Positions 27,068-35,973 are shown, counted from the stretch's first letter. The stretch: DNA of 64,000 nt from Pelagerythrobacter marinus (GCF_009827515.1 NZ_WTYO01000001.1:353501-417500), one strand, 5' to 3'. Notes: generated by a model from the letters alone, not told the origin. Numbers and translations are program-made.

Positions 27068-28036
27068 ATGCAAGGGGCAGCAATCGGGCAAGGGGCCGCC
27101 TGGAACATGGCGGATTTTCTGCTGGAATTGTACCATGACGCCGCCGAATATTCGCCCAGCGAGCTGAGGATACGCGTTCTCAGGCGCCTGCAGGACATCG
27201 TGCCGTTCGACTTCGCCGTCTGGGGCGGGGGGCAGGCCGAGGGGCGCCTCGTCAACGATCTTTCGGTTCTCGACCAGAGCCATGCCATCCTGGGCGAGTG
27301 GGAAGCGGTCGCGCACCATGACGGTTTCTGCGATCTCACGCTTGAAAAGCTCGGGACCACGGCCCGTTTCGACGACGTCCCCGGTTATCGCGAAAGCCTC
27401 GCCTATAACGAGCATTGGCGCAGGTTCGATGCCTCGCACATGATGGCGACGATCGTGGCCGAGCGGTCCGACGGCTATGTCAGTTTCGTCGGCCTGTGCG
27501 CCGACGATCGCCCGCGCGCCTTTTCCGACGCGGAGCGCGGCCTCAAGCAGGTCCTGATGCCGCATTTCTCCCAGGCGCTACGCATCAGTCGCGACCTGGG
27601 GCAGGCGCGCGGCGACCTGCCCTGCGAGGCGATGGGCCTCGTCGATCCCGATGGCGCGGTGATCTCGGTCGAAGGGCCGTTTGTCGAACTGGCGATGCAG
27701 GAATGGGGGCCGGGGAGCGGGGGGCTGCCGGCCGACGTGGTCCAGGCGCTGCACCGGGAGGGCCGGTGGGGCGGGGTGGCGCTGCAGGCGAAGATGGTCC
27801 CCTTCGGGCGCAATTACTTCGTCCACCTGGTCGCGACCCCCGCGCTCGAGCGCCTGTCCCCGCGCGAGCGGGAAGTCGCCCGGCTCTTCGGCTCGGGCCT
27901 GACGCACAAGGCGGTGGCCCGCCGGCTGGGATCGTCGCCTTCGACGGTCCGCAACCAGCTTGCGCGCGTCTACGAGAAGCTCGGCGTTTCGAACAAGACC
28001 GAGCTTGCAGCGCTCGTCGGCCGCGACAACCGCTGA
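27068..28036 (+). CDS. LuxR family transcriptional regulator
   Basis: 322 residues from the ATG at 27068; another ATG at 27107 is possible. The C-terminal 60 residues are a LuxR/GerE helix-turn-helix: ERLSPREREVARLFGSGLTHKAVARRLGSSPSTVRNQLARVYEKLGVSNKTELAALV. The N-terminal part (ELRIRVLRRLQDIVPFDFAVWGG..., FVGLCADDRPRAFSDAERGLKQVLMPHFSQAL) resembles GAF-like sensor regions of LuxR solos. It lacks the autoinducer-binding signature that would support acyl-homoserine lactone sensing. It precedes the six-gene secreted-protein cluster by 181 bases in the same direction and is the obvious candidate regulator. Confidence 0.88.
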   Translation: MQGAAIGQGAAWNMADFLLELYHDAAEYSPSELRIRVLRRLQDIVPFDFAVWGGGQAEGRLVNDLSVLDQSHAILGEWEAVAHHDGFCDLTLEKLGTTARFDDVPGYRESLAYNEHWRRFDASHMMATIVAERSDGYVSFVGLCADDRPRAFSDAERGLKQVLMPHFSQALRISRDLGQARGDLPCEAMGLVDPDGAVISVEGPFVELAMQEWGPGSGGLPADVVQALHREGRWGGVALQAKMVPFGRNYFVHLVATPALERLSPREREVARLFGSGLTHKAVARRLGSSPSTVRNQLARVYEKLGVSNKTELAALVGRDNR

Positions 28037-28072
28037 GCGTCGCCGCCCGGCATAGGGCATCTGCACTATTTC

Positions 28073-28089
28073 CGCCGCGACCCGCGGCG
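28073..28089. promoter_or_regulatory. Short hairpin downstream of the LuxR gene
   Basis: CGCCGCG and CGCGGCG are exact inverted repeats around ACC. On either side lie two near-identical direct repeats, CTATTTCCGCC and CTATTCCGCC. It could be a terminator for the regulator or part of the next gene's control region. Confidence 0.3.
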
Positions 28090-28141
28090 ACCTATTCCGC
28101 CCCCGGGAACCTCGCGGCCCGGATCGGGGCGCGGGGGCATT

Positions 28142-28157
28142 TGCCCGGCGCCGGGCA
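28142..28157. promoter_or_regulatory. 16-bp perfect palindrome upstream of the Yip1-like gene
   Basis: TGCCCGGCGCCGGGCA reads the same on both strands. It lies 60 bases before the Yip1-like start and 105 after the LuxR gene. Size and position fit an operator for a dimeric helix-turn-helix protein; high local G+C makes chance palindromes more likely. Confidence 0.35.
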
Positions 28158-28217
28158 TCAGCGCGCACGACGGCGCGCGGCACCGGCGATCGGGCGCGAT
28201 GCGAATGGGGAAACGCG

Positions 28218-29486
28218 ATGACGAAGACCAACGCCGGAGACGACGGGACCATGCCGCCCGCGACCGGTCCGACGGGTGCCGGCGACCGATCGGCCGAGGC
28301 CTGGGCAAGCGCCGAAGGCCGTGCAAAGCTGGCGGCGCGGGTCAGGAACATCCTGGCCGCGCCGGGCACCGAGTGGCAACGGATTGCCGGGGAACCGGAT
28401 GGCGTGGGCGCGGTCTTCACCCGCTACGTCGTGCCGCTCGCGGCCGTCCCGGCGCTTGCGGCGATGATCGGCTCCCTCCTGTTCGGCATTTCCGTGCTGG
28501 GGATGACCTATCGTCCCACCTTCGGCGCGGCGCTTTCTTCCGCGCTGGTGCAATATGTTCTGACGCTGGCCGGCGTCTTCGTCTTCGCCTGGGTGGTCAA
28601 CCTGCTGGCGCCCCGGTTCGGCGGCACGGCCAACTGGACCAGGGCGTTCAAGGTCGTGGCCTATTCGGCCACCGCGGCCTGGGTCGTCGGCATTGTCCAC
28701 CTCGTCCCGATGCTGTCGTTCCTCGCGATCCTGGGGCTCTACAGCCTCTACCTGCTCTACCGCGGCCTGCCGGTGCTGATGGACGTGCCGCGCGAGAAGG
28801 CGCTCGTCTTCACCGCGGTGCTGGTCGCGGCCATGATCGTCGTCGGGCTGGTCCTCGGCGCCCTGGCGAACATCGTGCGCCCGGCACCCGACCCGTCGGT
28901 CACCCCCGATCCCGGGCTGGGCGGGCTGATCGAGATGCTCGAGGACAATGGCGGCGCGGCGGGCGCCGGCCTCGACCCGCAGGGCGCAGGCGGCTCGATC
29001 ACCGAGAGCGCCGAAGCCGCGCTGAAGAGCCCGGTGGCCTCGGCATCGGGCGCGCTTTCGGCCGAGTCGCTGGCCGCGATCCTGCCCAAGACCCTCGCCG
29101 GTTTGCCCCTGGCCGAGATCGAGCACGCCTCGCTCGGTGCCGGGCTCGGCTCCTCGGCCGAGGCGCGCTACGGCAGCGGCGACGCCACGGCCCGGCTGGA
29201 CCTGGTGGACGTGGCGCCGATGGGCGGGATTTCCGCGGTCACGGCCAGCCTCAACGTCCAGCGCGATCGCCAGACCGCGACCGGTTACGAACGGCTGGGC
29301 AAGGTCAACGGCCGCATGACCGGCGAGAAATGGGACAGCGCGACGCGGCGCAGCGAATACAACGTGCTGGTGGCCGACCGGGTCATGGTCTCGGCCGAAG
29401 GCCGCGGGGTCCACATCGACGATCTCAAGCAGGCGGTCGAGAGCCTCGACCTCGACGCAATCGAGGCGGCCGTCGAGCAGCAATAG
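28218..29486 (+). CDS. Yip1-domain membrane protein with a soluble C-terminal extension
   Basis: 422 residues. After a 35-residue polar start, residues 36-215 are a Yip1-type region: NILAAPGTEWQRIAGEP and then about five membrane helices (AVPALAAMIGSLLFGISVLGM, LTLAGVFVFAWVVNLLAPRFGG, ATAAWVVGIVHLVPML, ALVFTAVLVAAMIVVGLVLGAL). The last 200 residues are soluble and unrecognised, starting with a Gly/Ala-rich linker. Function of bacterial Yip1 proteins is unknown. It heads the run of secreted-protein genes and ends 92 bases before the next. Confidence 0.8.
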   Translation: MTKTNAGDDGTMPPATGPTGAGDRSAEAWASAEGRAKLAARVRNILAAPGTEWQRIAGEPDGVGAVFTRYVVPLAAVPALAAMIGSLLFGISVLGMTYRPTFGAALSSALVQYVLTLAGVFVFAWVVNLLAPRFGGTANWTRAFKVVAYSATAAWVVGIVHLVPMLSFLAILGLYSLYLLYRGLPVLMDVPREKALVFTAVLVAAMIVVGLVLGALANIVRPAPDPSVTPDPGLGGLIEMLEDNGGAAGAGLDPQGAGGSITESAEAALKSPVASASGALSAESLAAILPKTLAGLPLAEIEHASLGAGLGSSAEARYGSGDATARLDLVDVAPMGGISAVTASLNVQRDRQTATGYERLGKVNGRMTGEKWDSATRRSEYNVLVADRVMVSAEGRGVHIDDLKQAVESLDLDAIEAAVEQQ

Positions 29487-29578
29487 CACGCCGGCCCTTT
29501 TCCGTTCCGGGGCGAGCGATCGCGACGTCGCACCCCGACGCGGCGAGGCCGGCCGGACTTTCCAGGGAGTACGACGCC

Positions 29579-30355
29579 ATGCGCCTATCCATCCGTCTGC
29601 TTGCGCCCATCGCGGTGGCGGCGATCGCCACGCCCGCGCAAGCGCAGTTTTTCGACCGTCTCCTCGATCGCGCCGAGCGTGCCGTCAAAGGGGAGATCGA
29701 GGGGAAAGTGGACCGCGAGGCGCGCAAGGTCACCCGTTGCGCGCTCGGCGATGCGACGTGCATCAAGGCGGCCCGGAGCAGGGGGGAAGAACCGGAAATC
29801 GTGCGCCGCGAGAGCGGGCCGAAGGCCTACCCCGTCATCGACGGCGATCGCGAGATCCGCTTCCCGATGGGCGAGCGGTCGTTTGCCGACGCGGTGGTGA
29901 CCTACCGGCCGGGCGATCGCCGCGGGCTCTCGCGCGCGGTGCAGGGCCAGGGCAATGTCCTGGGCGCACCCGATGGCGCGGGCGGCGCCCCGTGCGCGGC
30001 GCGCGGCGATTGCCCTGTCGTCGCGCTGGCGCCCGGGGGCGAGATGGTCGTGCGCTTCACCGACAATGTCCTCACCGGCAGCGGCGACGATGCGAGCGAT
30101 CTGTGGATCTTCACCGGCGACGCGCATTCGCGCCTGTCGGTCGAAGTCGGCGTCGATGGAAAGACGTGGGAGCCGGTCGGCAGCGTTCACGGGCCGCGGG
30201 GGGGCGTCGATATCGACGCGGCGGGCTTCGGCCCCTACGCCGCCTTTTCCCATGTCCGGCTGAAGAACCTGCCGGGCGACGGGATAAGTGCGCGCCCGGC
30301 CGTCGCGACCATCGACGCCGTCGGCGCGATCAGCACGCGGGAACTGGGGCAATGA
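29579..30355 (+). CDS. Secreted protein with an OmpA-associated beta-sandwich-like domain
   Basis: 258 residues. The signal peptide ends in ATPAQAQ. After a short helical stretch with two Cys (TRCALGDATC), the domain has FADAVVTYRPG, NVLGAPDGAGG, VALAPGGEMVVRFTDNVLTG, LWIFTGDAHSRLSVEVGVDGKTW and VRLKNLPG...ATIDAVGAI. This pattern is found in secreted or OmpA-linked proteins as a discoidin-like beta sandwich; here the OmpA peptidoglycan-binding domain is absent. Function unknown; carbohydrate or surface binding is a guess from the fold. Its stop overlaps the next ATG (ATGA). Confidence 0.65.
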   Translation: MRLSIRLLAPIAVAAIATPAQAQFFDRLLDRAERAVKGEIEGKVDREARKVTRCALGDATCIKAARSRGEEPEIVRRESGPKAYPVIDGDREIRFPMGERSFADAVVTYRPGDRRGLSRAVQGQGNVLGAPDGAGGAPCAARGDCPVVALAPGGEMVVRFTDNVLTGSGDDASDLWIFTGDAHSRLSVEVGVDGKTWEPVGSVHGPRGGVDIDAAGFGPYAAFSHVRLKNLPGDGISARPAVATIDAVGAISTRELGQ

Positions 30356-31119
30356 CCGCGCGCGGGTGGCTGCTGCGGCTGGCCGCGACGGGGCTGGCAT
30401 GCGCCCCTGTTCCGGCGAACGCCGAAATCGACGGGCACGGCCCCGATGCCTGGCGCGTGACCGGTGTCGCGGCGGACGACGTGCTCAATGCGCGCGTCGG
30501 GCCGGGAACCGGCTATCCGGTGATCGACAGCTTCGCGCACGATGCGCGCGACCTGCGCCAGGTGACCTGCGTGCCGCTGCTGATCGCCGGGGTGCAGGAG
30601 AAACTGACCCGGGCCCAGCGCGAGGAACTTCCGCCCAGCTGGTGCCTGATGCGTTCGGCGGACCTGTCGAAGGCCGGCTGGGTTCGCCAGCACTACCTCG
30701 TGCCCGACGGCCCGGACGCGGCCGCCCCGGCGCCGGCCGGCGACGCGACGATCGCCGAGGCGGTGAACCTCGTGCGCCGCCTCTACGCCAGCGGCGGCCC
30801 CGGTGCGGCCGCCGCCAGCCATCCCCTCGATCCCGCCAATGCGCCGGCCTATTTCGCCGCCGATGTCGTGGCCGCGATGCGTTCGCGCCCGCCCCAGGCC
30901 GATCCGCTGTTCGGCGCGCAGGATTTCGACGGCAGCTATGGCGAACCGACCGCGGACGCGGACCAGCCGATGTTTCGCGGAATGGTCACCGTGAACGTGG
31001 AGATCGTCAACTTCGGCCGGCGCCACACCGCGGTGTTCCGGCTGCGCGCCGATCCCGCGCAGCCCGGCGCGCCCTTGCGCATCTTCCGCATCGAACACGA
31101 TGGCTGGTCCTTTCCCTGA
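30352..31119 (+). CDS. Exported SH3-like domain protein
   Basis: 255 residues with a signal peptide ending near PANA. Residues 35-75 look like a bacterial SH3 domain (VTGVAADDVLNARVGPGTGYPVIDSF). Next comes a Cys-containing region (VTCVPLLIAGV...SWCLMRSADLSKAGWVRQHYLV) and a C-terminal part similar in style to DUF3828/NTF2-like domains (TIAEAVNLVRRLYAS...FRIEHDGWSFP). Such proteins often bind cell wall or act as accessory envelope factors. It overlaps the previous gene by 4 bases. Confidence 0.65.
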   Translation: MTARGWLLRLAATGLACAPVPANAEIDGHGPDAWRVTGVAADDVLNARVGPGTGYPVIDSFAHDARDLRQVTCVPLLIAGVQEKLTRAQREELPPSWCLMRSADLSKAGWVRQHYLVPDGPDAAAPAPAGDATIAEAVNLVRRLYASGGPGAAAASHPLDPANAPAYFAADVVAAMRSRPPQADPLFGAQDFDGSYGEPTADADQPMFRGMVTVNVEIVNFGRRHTAVFRLRADPAQPGAPLRIFRIEHDGWSFP

Positions 31120-31147
31120 TCCAGCCGGCCATACCAAGGAGCTTCTC

Positions 31148-31741
31148 ATGACTTTGCCTTTAAAACTCTCCGCCCCCGTTCTTTGCGCGATCGCGCTGGG
31201 CATGGTTGCCGCCTGCTCGCCCGGATCGGAGCCGGGGGATGAGCCTGCGGCGGACAGCGATGGCGCCGCGGCCCGGCAGCCGGGGATCGGCGAACTCGAG
31301 GCCACGATCGGCGACGTGGCCTATCGCGGGGAAACGGTGGACAGCGCGGCCCACGGGTCCTCCACGGCCGAGTTTCGCGACCTGGGCGCGGTGAAAAGCG
31401 TGAATATCCAGGCGCACGACCCTGCGGCGGACGGGTTCATGCACAACGTGCTCGCCGTCGAGTTCACGCTGGCCGGCAGCGATTCCTCCGCGCCGGTTAC
31501 CGGTGCCACGATCTCCTACTGGCCGGGCGGCACGGACGGGCCGTTCTATCACAGCGAGGGGAGCGCGTCGGCGCCGCAGGTCGTACTCGACGCGGTGTCG
31601 TTCGAGCAAGGCGCCGCCTCGGCCAGCGGCCGTTACTCCGCCAACCTTTGCCGGAAAGCCGATTTCTTCTCGGAGCCGGACAGGAACGATTGCGTCGCCG
31701 TCGAGGGGACTTTCGACACAGCGCTGCGCGAAAGCGCTTGA
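31148..31741 (+). CDS. Predicted lipoprotein of unknown function
   Basis: 197 residues. The lipobox is VAAC with Cys23. Acidic residues follow the Cys, then a beta-rich domain: ATIGDVAYRGETVD, HNVLAVEFTLAGSD, GATISYWPGGTDGPFYHSE, and a C-terminal part with two Cys (NLCRKADFFSEPDRNDC) that may form a disulfide. No family recognised. It lies 28 bases after the SH3-like gene and 48 before the metalloprotease gene, so co-transcription is likely. Confidence 0.7.
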   Translation: MTLPLKLSAPVLCAIALGMVAACSPGSEPGDEPAADSDGAAARQPGIGELEATIGDVAYRGETVDSAAHGSSTAEFRDLGAVKSVNIQAHDPAADGFMHNVLAVEFTLAGSDSSAPVTGATISYWPGGTDGPFYHSEGSASAPQVVLDAVSFEQGAASASGRYSANLCRKADFFSEPDRNDCVAVEGTFDTALRESA

Positions 31742-31789
31742 TCGCGGCGCCTGCCGGGCCGACCGAACGCGAATGATGGAGAGCGATTG

Positions 31790-34700
31790 ATGCCGGGATT
31801 GCACAGACACGGCCTCGCGGCCCTGGTGCTGGCCTGCGGGCTGCTGTTCCAGGTGTTCGCAGCCGCTTCGCCGGCCCAGGCGCAGGCGCGCGATCCCAAT
31901 TCGCCTTACCGCGACAGCTACGACGTGCGCTTCGGCGACCGCCTCGTCGGGTCGTGGTCGGGCCGGGTGTCCGGCAGCTCGGTTTCGCAAGCGGACGGCG
32001 AGATGGCGGGCCAGGCCGTCTTCGTTCGCAGGGGCTATCGCGACAGCAGCTATTTCGGGATCGTCCTGCACGATCACCGCCACCGGACCGGCGACACCTT
32101 CTCGGAAATACACATCGGGACGATCCCCTGCGGCCCTTCGGGACGGCGGATAGACGCGGTTCACGGGCTGGAGGCGAGGGAGGCCCGCGCGCGGTTCGCC
32201 ACCGTGTCGTTCGACAACCGGCTGGCCGCGACCGGTCGCCCCGACATGCGGGTATTCCCCGTCTACGGGGCGGAAGCGGCAAACCCCGCGACGATCGTCA
32301 CGCAGTGGACGCAGGACAGCTTCACGCTGCACCTTTCGGGCAGGTTCGTTTCGGTCGTCACCCCGGTGGCGGGCCAGACCTTCGATTACGAGCGGCAGCG
32401 CGAAGGCAGGCTGGAAGAACTGCACCTGGAGGCGACTTTCACTCTCGAGCGAACGCCGGCGACCGAGGATCTCTTCGATCTCACGCTGTGCGAGGAGAAG
32501 GAGTTTCTCCAGGTTGTCGAGACCGTGCCCGAAAGCGGGCGCGAGAACGTGGTTCTCGAAGGCGCGGACTTCTACATCGAGTTCGACGCCCCGATCGAAA
32601 CGACGACCCTCGATGAAACCACGGTCTTCATGACCACCCGCAACGCGGGCGGGGGGCCGATCTTCGTTGCCACCGACCTTGCCCTCGTCGCGCCCGACCG
32701 GGTGCGGGTCAGGCCGGTCGAGCCGCTACTGAGCGGGACGGTCTACGACATCGAGGTCATGTCGGGGGAAGAGGGCCTTCGCGGGCTGGAGGAGGAAATG
32801 CTCGCCGGCGATTACCGGATGTCCATCTCCACCCTGGTCGAACCCGACGAGCTGCGGCTCGAGATCCACCAGGTTTCCCGCGACGCGCCCCTGATAAAGG
32901 ACAAGCCCGCCGCCGGACGGATCTTCGTCGAATGGGAGGAACGCGACGACATCGATCCCGCCTGGCAGGTGCTGAACTATCCTGTCGTGGCCGAGATCAC
33001 CGATCTCGACGACAAGACCGTCTTTCCCGAGATTGCCGAGCGGGCGCGCCGTCCGGACCTGATTTCGGACGAAGAACGCCGGCTGGGAAAACACGCCCTG
33101 AACCTGTTCGACTGGACGCCGACCTCGGGCTCGTTGCCGATGCACTTCACCGCCAAGGTCAAGCCGGCAAACCCCTATCCGGAAACCGCCGATCCCGAAC
33201 CGGCGACAGTGGATCACACCATGCAGTACGCTGCCGAACACAGCGACCTCCTGGTGTTCGATTATTACCTCGCCGAGCACGCCGAGTGGTCGCAAGGCGC
33301 CGACGATCGAGCCCGCCACTACGCGCTGTTGGCCGCGCAGCAGCAGCAGACGTACATGAACCAGGTTTTTCCGATCGCTCGCGTGGTGGGGCGTTTTCAG
33401 GGAAGCTACAACATCGCGCGCACCATCTGTGAACTACCCAGGATCTTCGACAGGGAACTGTGCGACGAGAATGCCGGCGACATGATGGCGCTGTTCAGGC
33501 TGTTTTACGAGCATGTCTCCGCGCGATCGGTCGCTCATGTCATCGTCTCCTACCATCCCCCCAGTCTCGGAGGGGCCGGGAAAACCTATGCGCCGTTCGA
33601 TCAGCCTTCGACGCTGATCGCCAGGCCGGGTGAGACGGCCAAGACCCATCTGCCCGCGCCTGACCTGGCAGCGCTCCGAAGGGAGAACCGGGAGAACCGG
33701 AACATGATCGTCATGAGCAGTGGCCCGCTGCCCGATGGGGTCGTCCCGGGAATCGTCACCGCCCCGCTGATCGAGCATGAGTTCGGCCATGTCTTCGCGC
33801 TTCCGCACACGCCCTATGTGGAAGGCCGCGAGCACCGGGCGGAAGTGTGCGACGCCTACCGGGACAGGAAAGCGCCGGGGATCGACGGCATGCGCATCGC
33901 GCTCGACGGGACGACCGGCTGGCAGAAATCCTCCGAATATGGCAATGCGCAGTCGCGCACCCCGATGCGCAACCTGATGTTCCCCTGCGCCTACGATCAC
34001 CGGAGGGAATACTGGATCGATGGCGACCAGTACGATTGGCTGGTGAAGCGCGTGCCGGCGATCCTGCGCAACGCCGGCGCGCATACCGGTTCGCTATCGG
34101 CGCTCGGCGGAAATCCGCTTGCCCAAGGCCGCGGCTCTGCCGACGGTATCGCCACCAGCGTGACATTCGACGGCGCGGACGGCGATCGGCGCTTTATCCT
34201 GGTCTCCGGCCTCAGCGACGGCACGAAGGCGCAGTTCCTCCCCACGGTCGGCGTGCCCGGGCCGCGCGACCCGCTGTCGGGCGACGGACCGTTCGAACTG
34301 CGCGTGGAGGATGCCGCCGGTTCCGTGCTGGCGCGGGCCAAGGTCGGTCCACCGACATCGGACGAGCCCGTCTGGCCTTTCGCGGTCACCCTGGCGCTGT
34401 CGGGCGAACCGGCCCGGATCGCGCTTGTCAACGGGGCCGAGGTCATCGGCGAGCTGCGCGCATCGGGCCAGCTGGACAGCCCGAGCGTGACGTCCCACGC
34501 CCCCGGTTCCAGCTACCGCGCGGGCGAAGCTCTCGAGTGGACGGCCGGGGCGGGACCGGCGGAGGCCACGACATATTCCGTCCGCTATTCACCCGATGGC
34601 AGGGAGTGGTCCACGCTCGCGCACTTCCTTTCGGATACCCGCTACACCCCCGATCCGCTCACGCTGAGGCCTGGCCCGCGCGCTGCCTTCGCGATCGTCG

Positions 34701-35530
34701 CCCACGACGGGGTGGCGGAACGCACGACGATGCTGCCGGTGCAGCTGAGCGTTCCGCTCGAACCGCTTGCCAGCTGGCCGTCGGGCGAGACGGGGGCGGG
34801 CGCGTTCGACAGCCCCGCCGGCGCGGCCTTCAACGTCGCGCTCGATCCCGCCTCGCTCGATGCCGTGCGGCTCGAGATGGACGGAACGGCCGTCGCAGCG
34901 AAAGTCTCGCTCAGCCCCTCGGGCACGATCGTCTCGGTCAGGCCGCGCGACCCGGTCGCGGGCCGGGCATATGCGGCGGTGGTCGGAACCGGGCTGCGCG
35001 CGAAGGACGGACGGCACCTGGCGGAGGAGCTGCGGCTGGAATTCGTCCTCGATGCCGTGGCCGGGCAGGAAGAACCTTCGCCCTGGATGCCCGATCGCCC
35101 CGCGCTGGGGGCCGGCCCCACGGCTGGCGACCGCCCGGAAACGCAGCCGTCGCGGCGCGCCGAGCCCGCCCGCGAGGTCACCGTCACCGCACAAGGGGAG
35201 ATCACGCTGGAGGTCGGCACCAATCCGACCGTTCCCGCCACGATCACGCGCTGCGATTTCGACCGCGGCGGCGGCCTGGCGGGCCTGGGCGTGGTCTTCG
35301 AGACCAACCCGGGCAGCCGGCTGGAGATCGATATGCGCCGCGCCGGAGGGACGATCTCCGCCACGCTGTCGCGCAGCGACGGCTACGACGTCAGCAACCG
35401 GGGCGGGCCGGCGGATGGCTGGGCCATGGACCTCGGGGCCGACGGACAGCTCACGGCCCGCGGGAAAGTGGGCGTCGGCGACGATACCGCCGGCTTCCGC
35501 CTCGCCGGCGAGTGCCCGGCCCAGCCGTAG
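31790..35530 (+). CDS. Very large secreted metzincin-like metalloprotease with Ig-like (Big_5) domains
   Basis: 1246 residues from the ATG at 31790; GGAGAG six bases upstream supports it. A signal peptide ends about ASPAQAQA. The N-terminal 200 residues are beta-rich and unrecognised. Residues 235-355 look like a Big_5/SbsA Ig-like domain (ENVVLEGADFYIEFDAPI, GTVYDIEV). The protease part has HEFGHVFALPH at 663-673, an HExxHxxAxxH motif in which the usual metzincin Gly is Ala, and a likely Met-turn NLMFP with Met730. A second Big_5-like domain lies near 985-1090, then a beta-rich tail. Family and substrate unknown. Expected to be secreted or surface-exposed. Confidence 0.8.
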   Translation: MPGLHRHGLAALVLACGLLFQVFAAASPAQAQARDPNSPYRDSYDVRFGDRLVGSWSGRVSGSSVSQADGEMAGQAVFVRRGYRDSSYFGIVLHDHRHRTGDTFSEIHIGTIPCGPSGRRIDAVHGLEAREARARFATVSFDNRLAATGRPDMRVFPVYGAEAANPATIVTQWTQDSFTLHLSGRFVSVVTPVAGQTFDYERQREGRLEELHLEATFTLERTPATEDLFDLTLCEEKEFLQVVETVPESGRENVVLEGADFYIEFDAPIETTTLDETTVFMTTRNAGGGPIFVATDLALVAPDRVRVRPVEPLLSGTVYDIEVMSGEEGLRGLEEEMLAGDYRMSISTLVEPDELRLEIHQVSRDAPLIKDKPAAGRIFVEWEERDDIDPAWQVLNYPVVAEITDLDDKTVFPEIAERARRPDLISDEERRLGKHALNLFDWTPTSGSLPMHFTAKVKPANPYPETADPEPATVDHTMQYAAEHSDLLVFDYYLAEHAEWSQGADDRARHYALLAAQQQQTYMNQVFPIARVVGRFQGSYNIARTICELPRIFDRELCDENAGDMMALFRLFYEHVSARSVAHVIVSYHPPSLGGAGKTYAPFDQPSTLIARPGETAKTHLPAPDLAALRRENRENRNMIVMSSGPLPDGVVPGIVTAPLIEHEFGHVFALPHTPYVEGREHRAEVCDAYRDRKAPGIDGMRIALDGTTGWQKSSEYGNAQSRTPMRNLMFPCAYDHRREYWIDGDQYDWLVKRVPAILRNAGAHTGSLSALGGNPLAQGRGSADGIATSVTFDGADGDRRFILVSGLSDGTKAQFLPTVGVPGPRDPLSGDGPFELRVEDAAGSVLARAKVGPPTSDEPVWPFAVTLALSGEPARIALVNGAEVIGELRASGQLDSPSVTSHAPGSSYRAGEALEWTAGAGPAEATTYSVRYSPDGREWSTLAHFLSDTRYTPDPLTLRPGPRAAFAIVAHDGVAERTTMLPVQLSVPLEPLASWPSGETGAGAFDSPAGAAFNVALDPASLDAVRLEMDGTAVAAKVSLSPSGTIVSVRPRDPVAGRAYAAVVGTGLRAKDGRHLAEELRLEFVLDAVAGQEEPSPWMPDRPALGAGPTAGDRPETQPSRRAEPAREVTVTAQGEITLEVGTNPTVPATITRCDFDRGGGLAGLGVVFETNPGSRLEIDMRRAGGTISATLSRSDGYDVSNRGGPADGWAMDLGADGQLTARGKVGVGDDTAGFRLAGECPAQP

Positions 35531-35564
35531 CCGGCCTTCCCACCACGCCAGCAGGAGAACCCCC

Positions 35565-35963
35565 ATGCTTACCACTGTCCTCACCCTTGCCCTGACGCTT
35601 GCCTCGACCACCGCGCCCGAAGCCGGCACCGCGCAGCTGACCTTCGGCGGCGAGACGACGGTTCATCCGATCGCCGACTGCGCGATGACGCCGACCGACG
35701 GCGTACCCGCGCGCCTCCTGATAGAGGAGGTGGGTCTCACGCTCGTCCTCGCCCGGGCCGATCACGTGCAGACCATCAGCGTGATCCGCGACAATATCAA
35801 CTGGTCCGCCACCCGGATGAACATCGGCGGCCAATGGACCGATCGCGGCCGCCCCGCCGGGCCGATCGTGCAGGAATGGGGCCCGCTCATTCGCGCCGAA
35901 GCCGTGCTCGCCGGCTCAGGAGATGGCGCGGAGCGGCAGGTCTCGCTGGTCGCCCGCTGCTGA
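35565..35963 (+). CDS. Small secreted protein of unknown function
   Basis: 132 residues with an N-terminal signal (MLTTVLTLALTLASTTAPEAG). The mature part has a beta-strand pattern (AQLTFGGETTVHPIADC, ARLLIEEVGLTLVLARAD) and two Cys, one near the middle and one as the last residue. No family recognised. GCAGGAG upstream gives a good ribosome site. It follows the metalloprotease stop by 34 bases and is followed by a hairpin. A role as inhibitor or chaperone of the protease is conceivable from context only. Confidence 0.6.
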   Translation: MLTTVLTLALTLASTTAPEAGTAQLTFGGETTVHPIADCAMTPTDGVPARLLIEEVGLTLVLARADHVQTISVIRDNINWSATRMNIGGQWTDRGRPAGPIVQEWGPLIRAEAVLAGSGDGAERQVSLVARC

Positions 35964-35973
35964 TCCGCGATCA

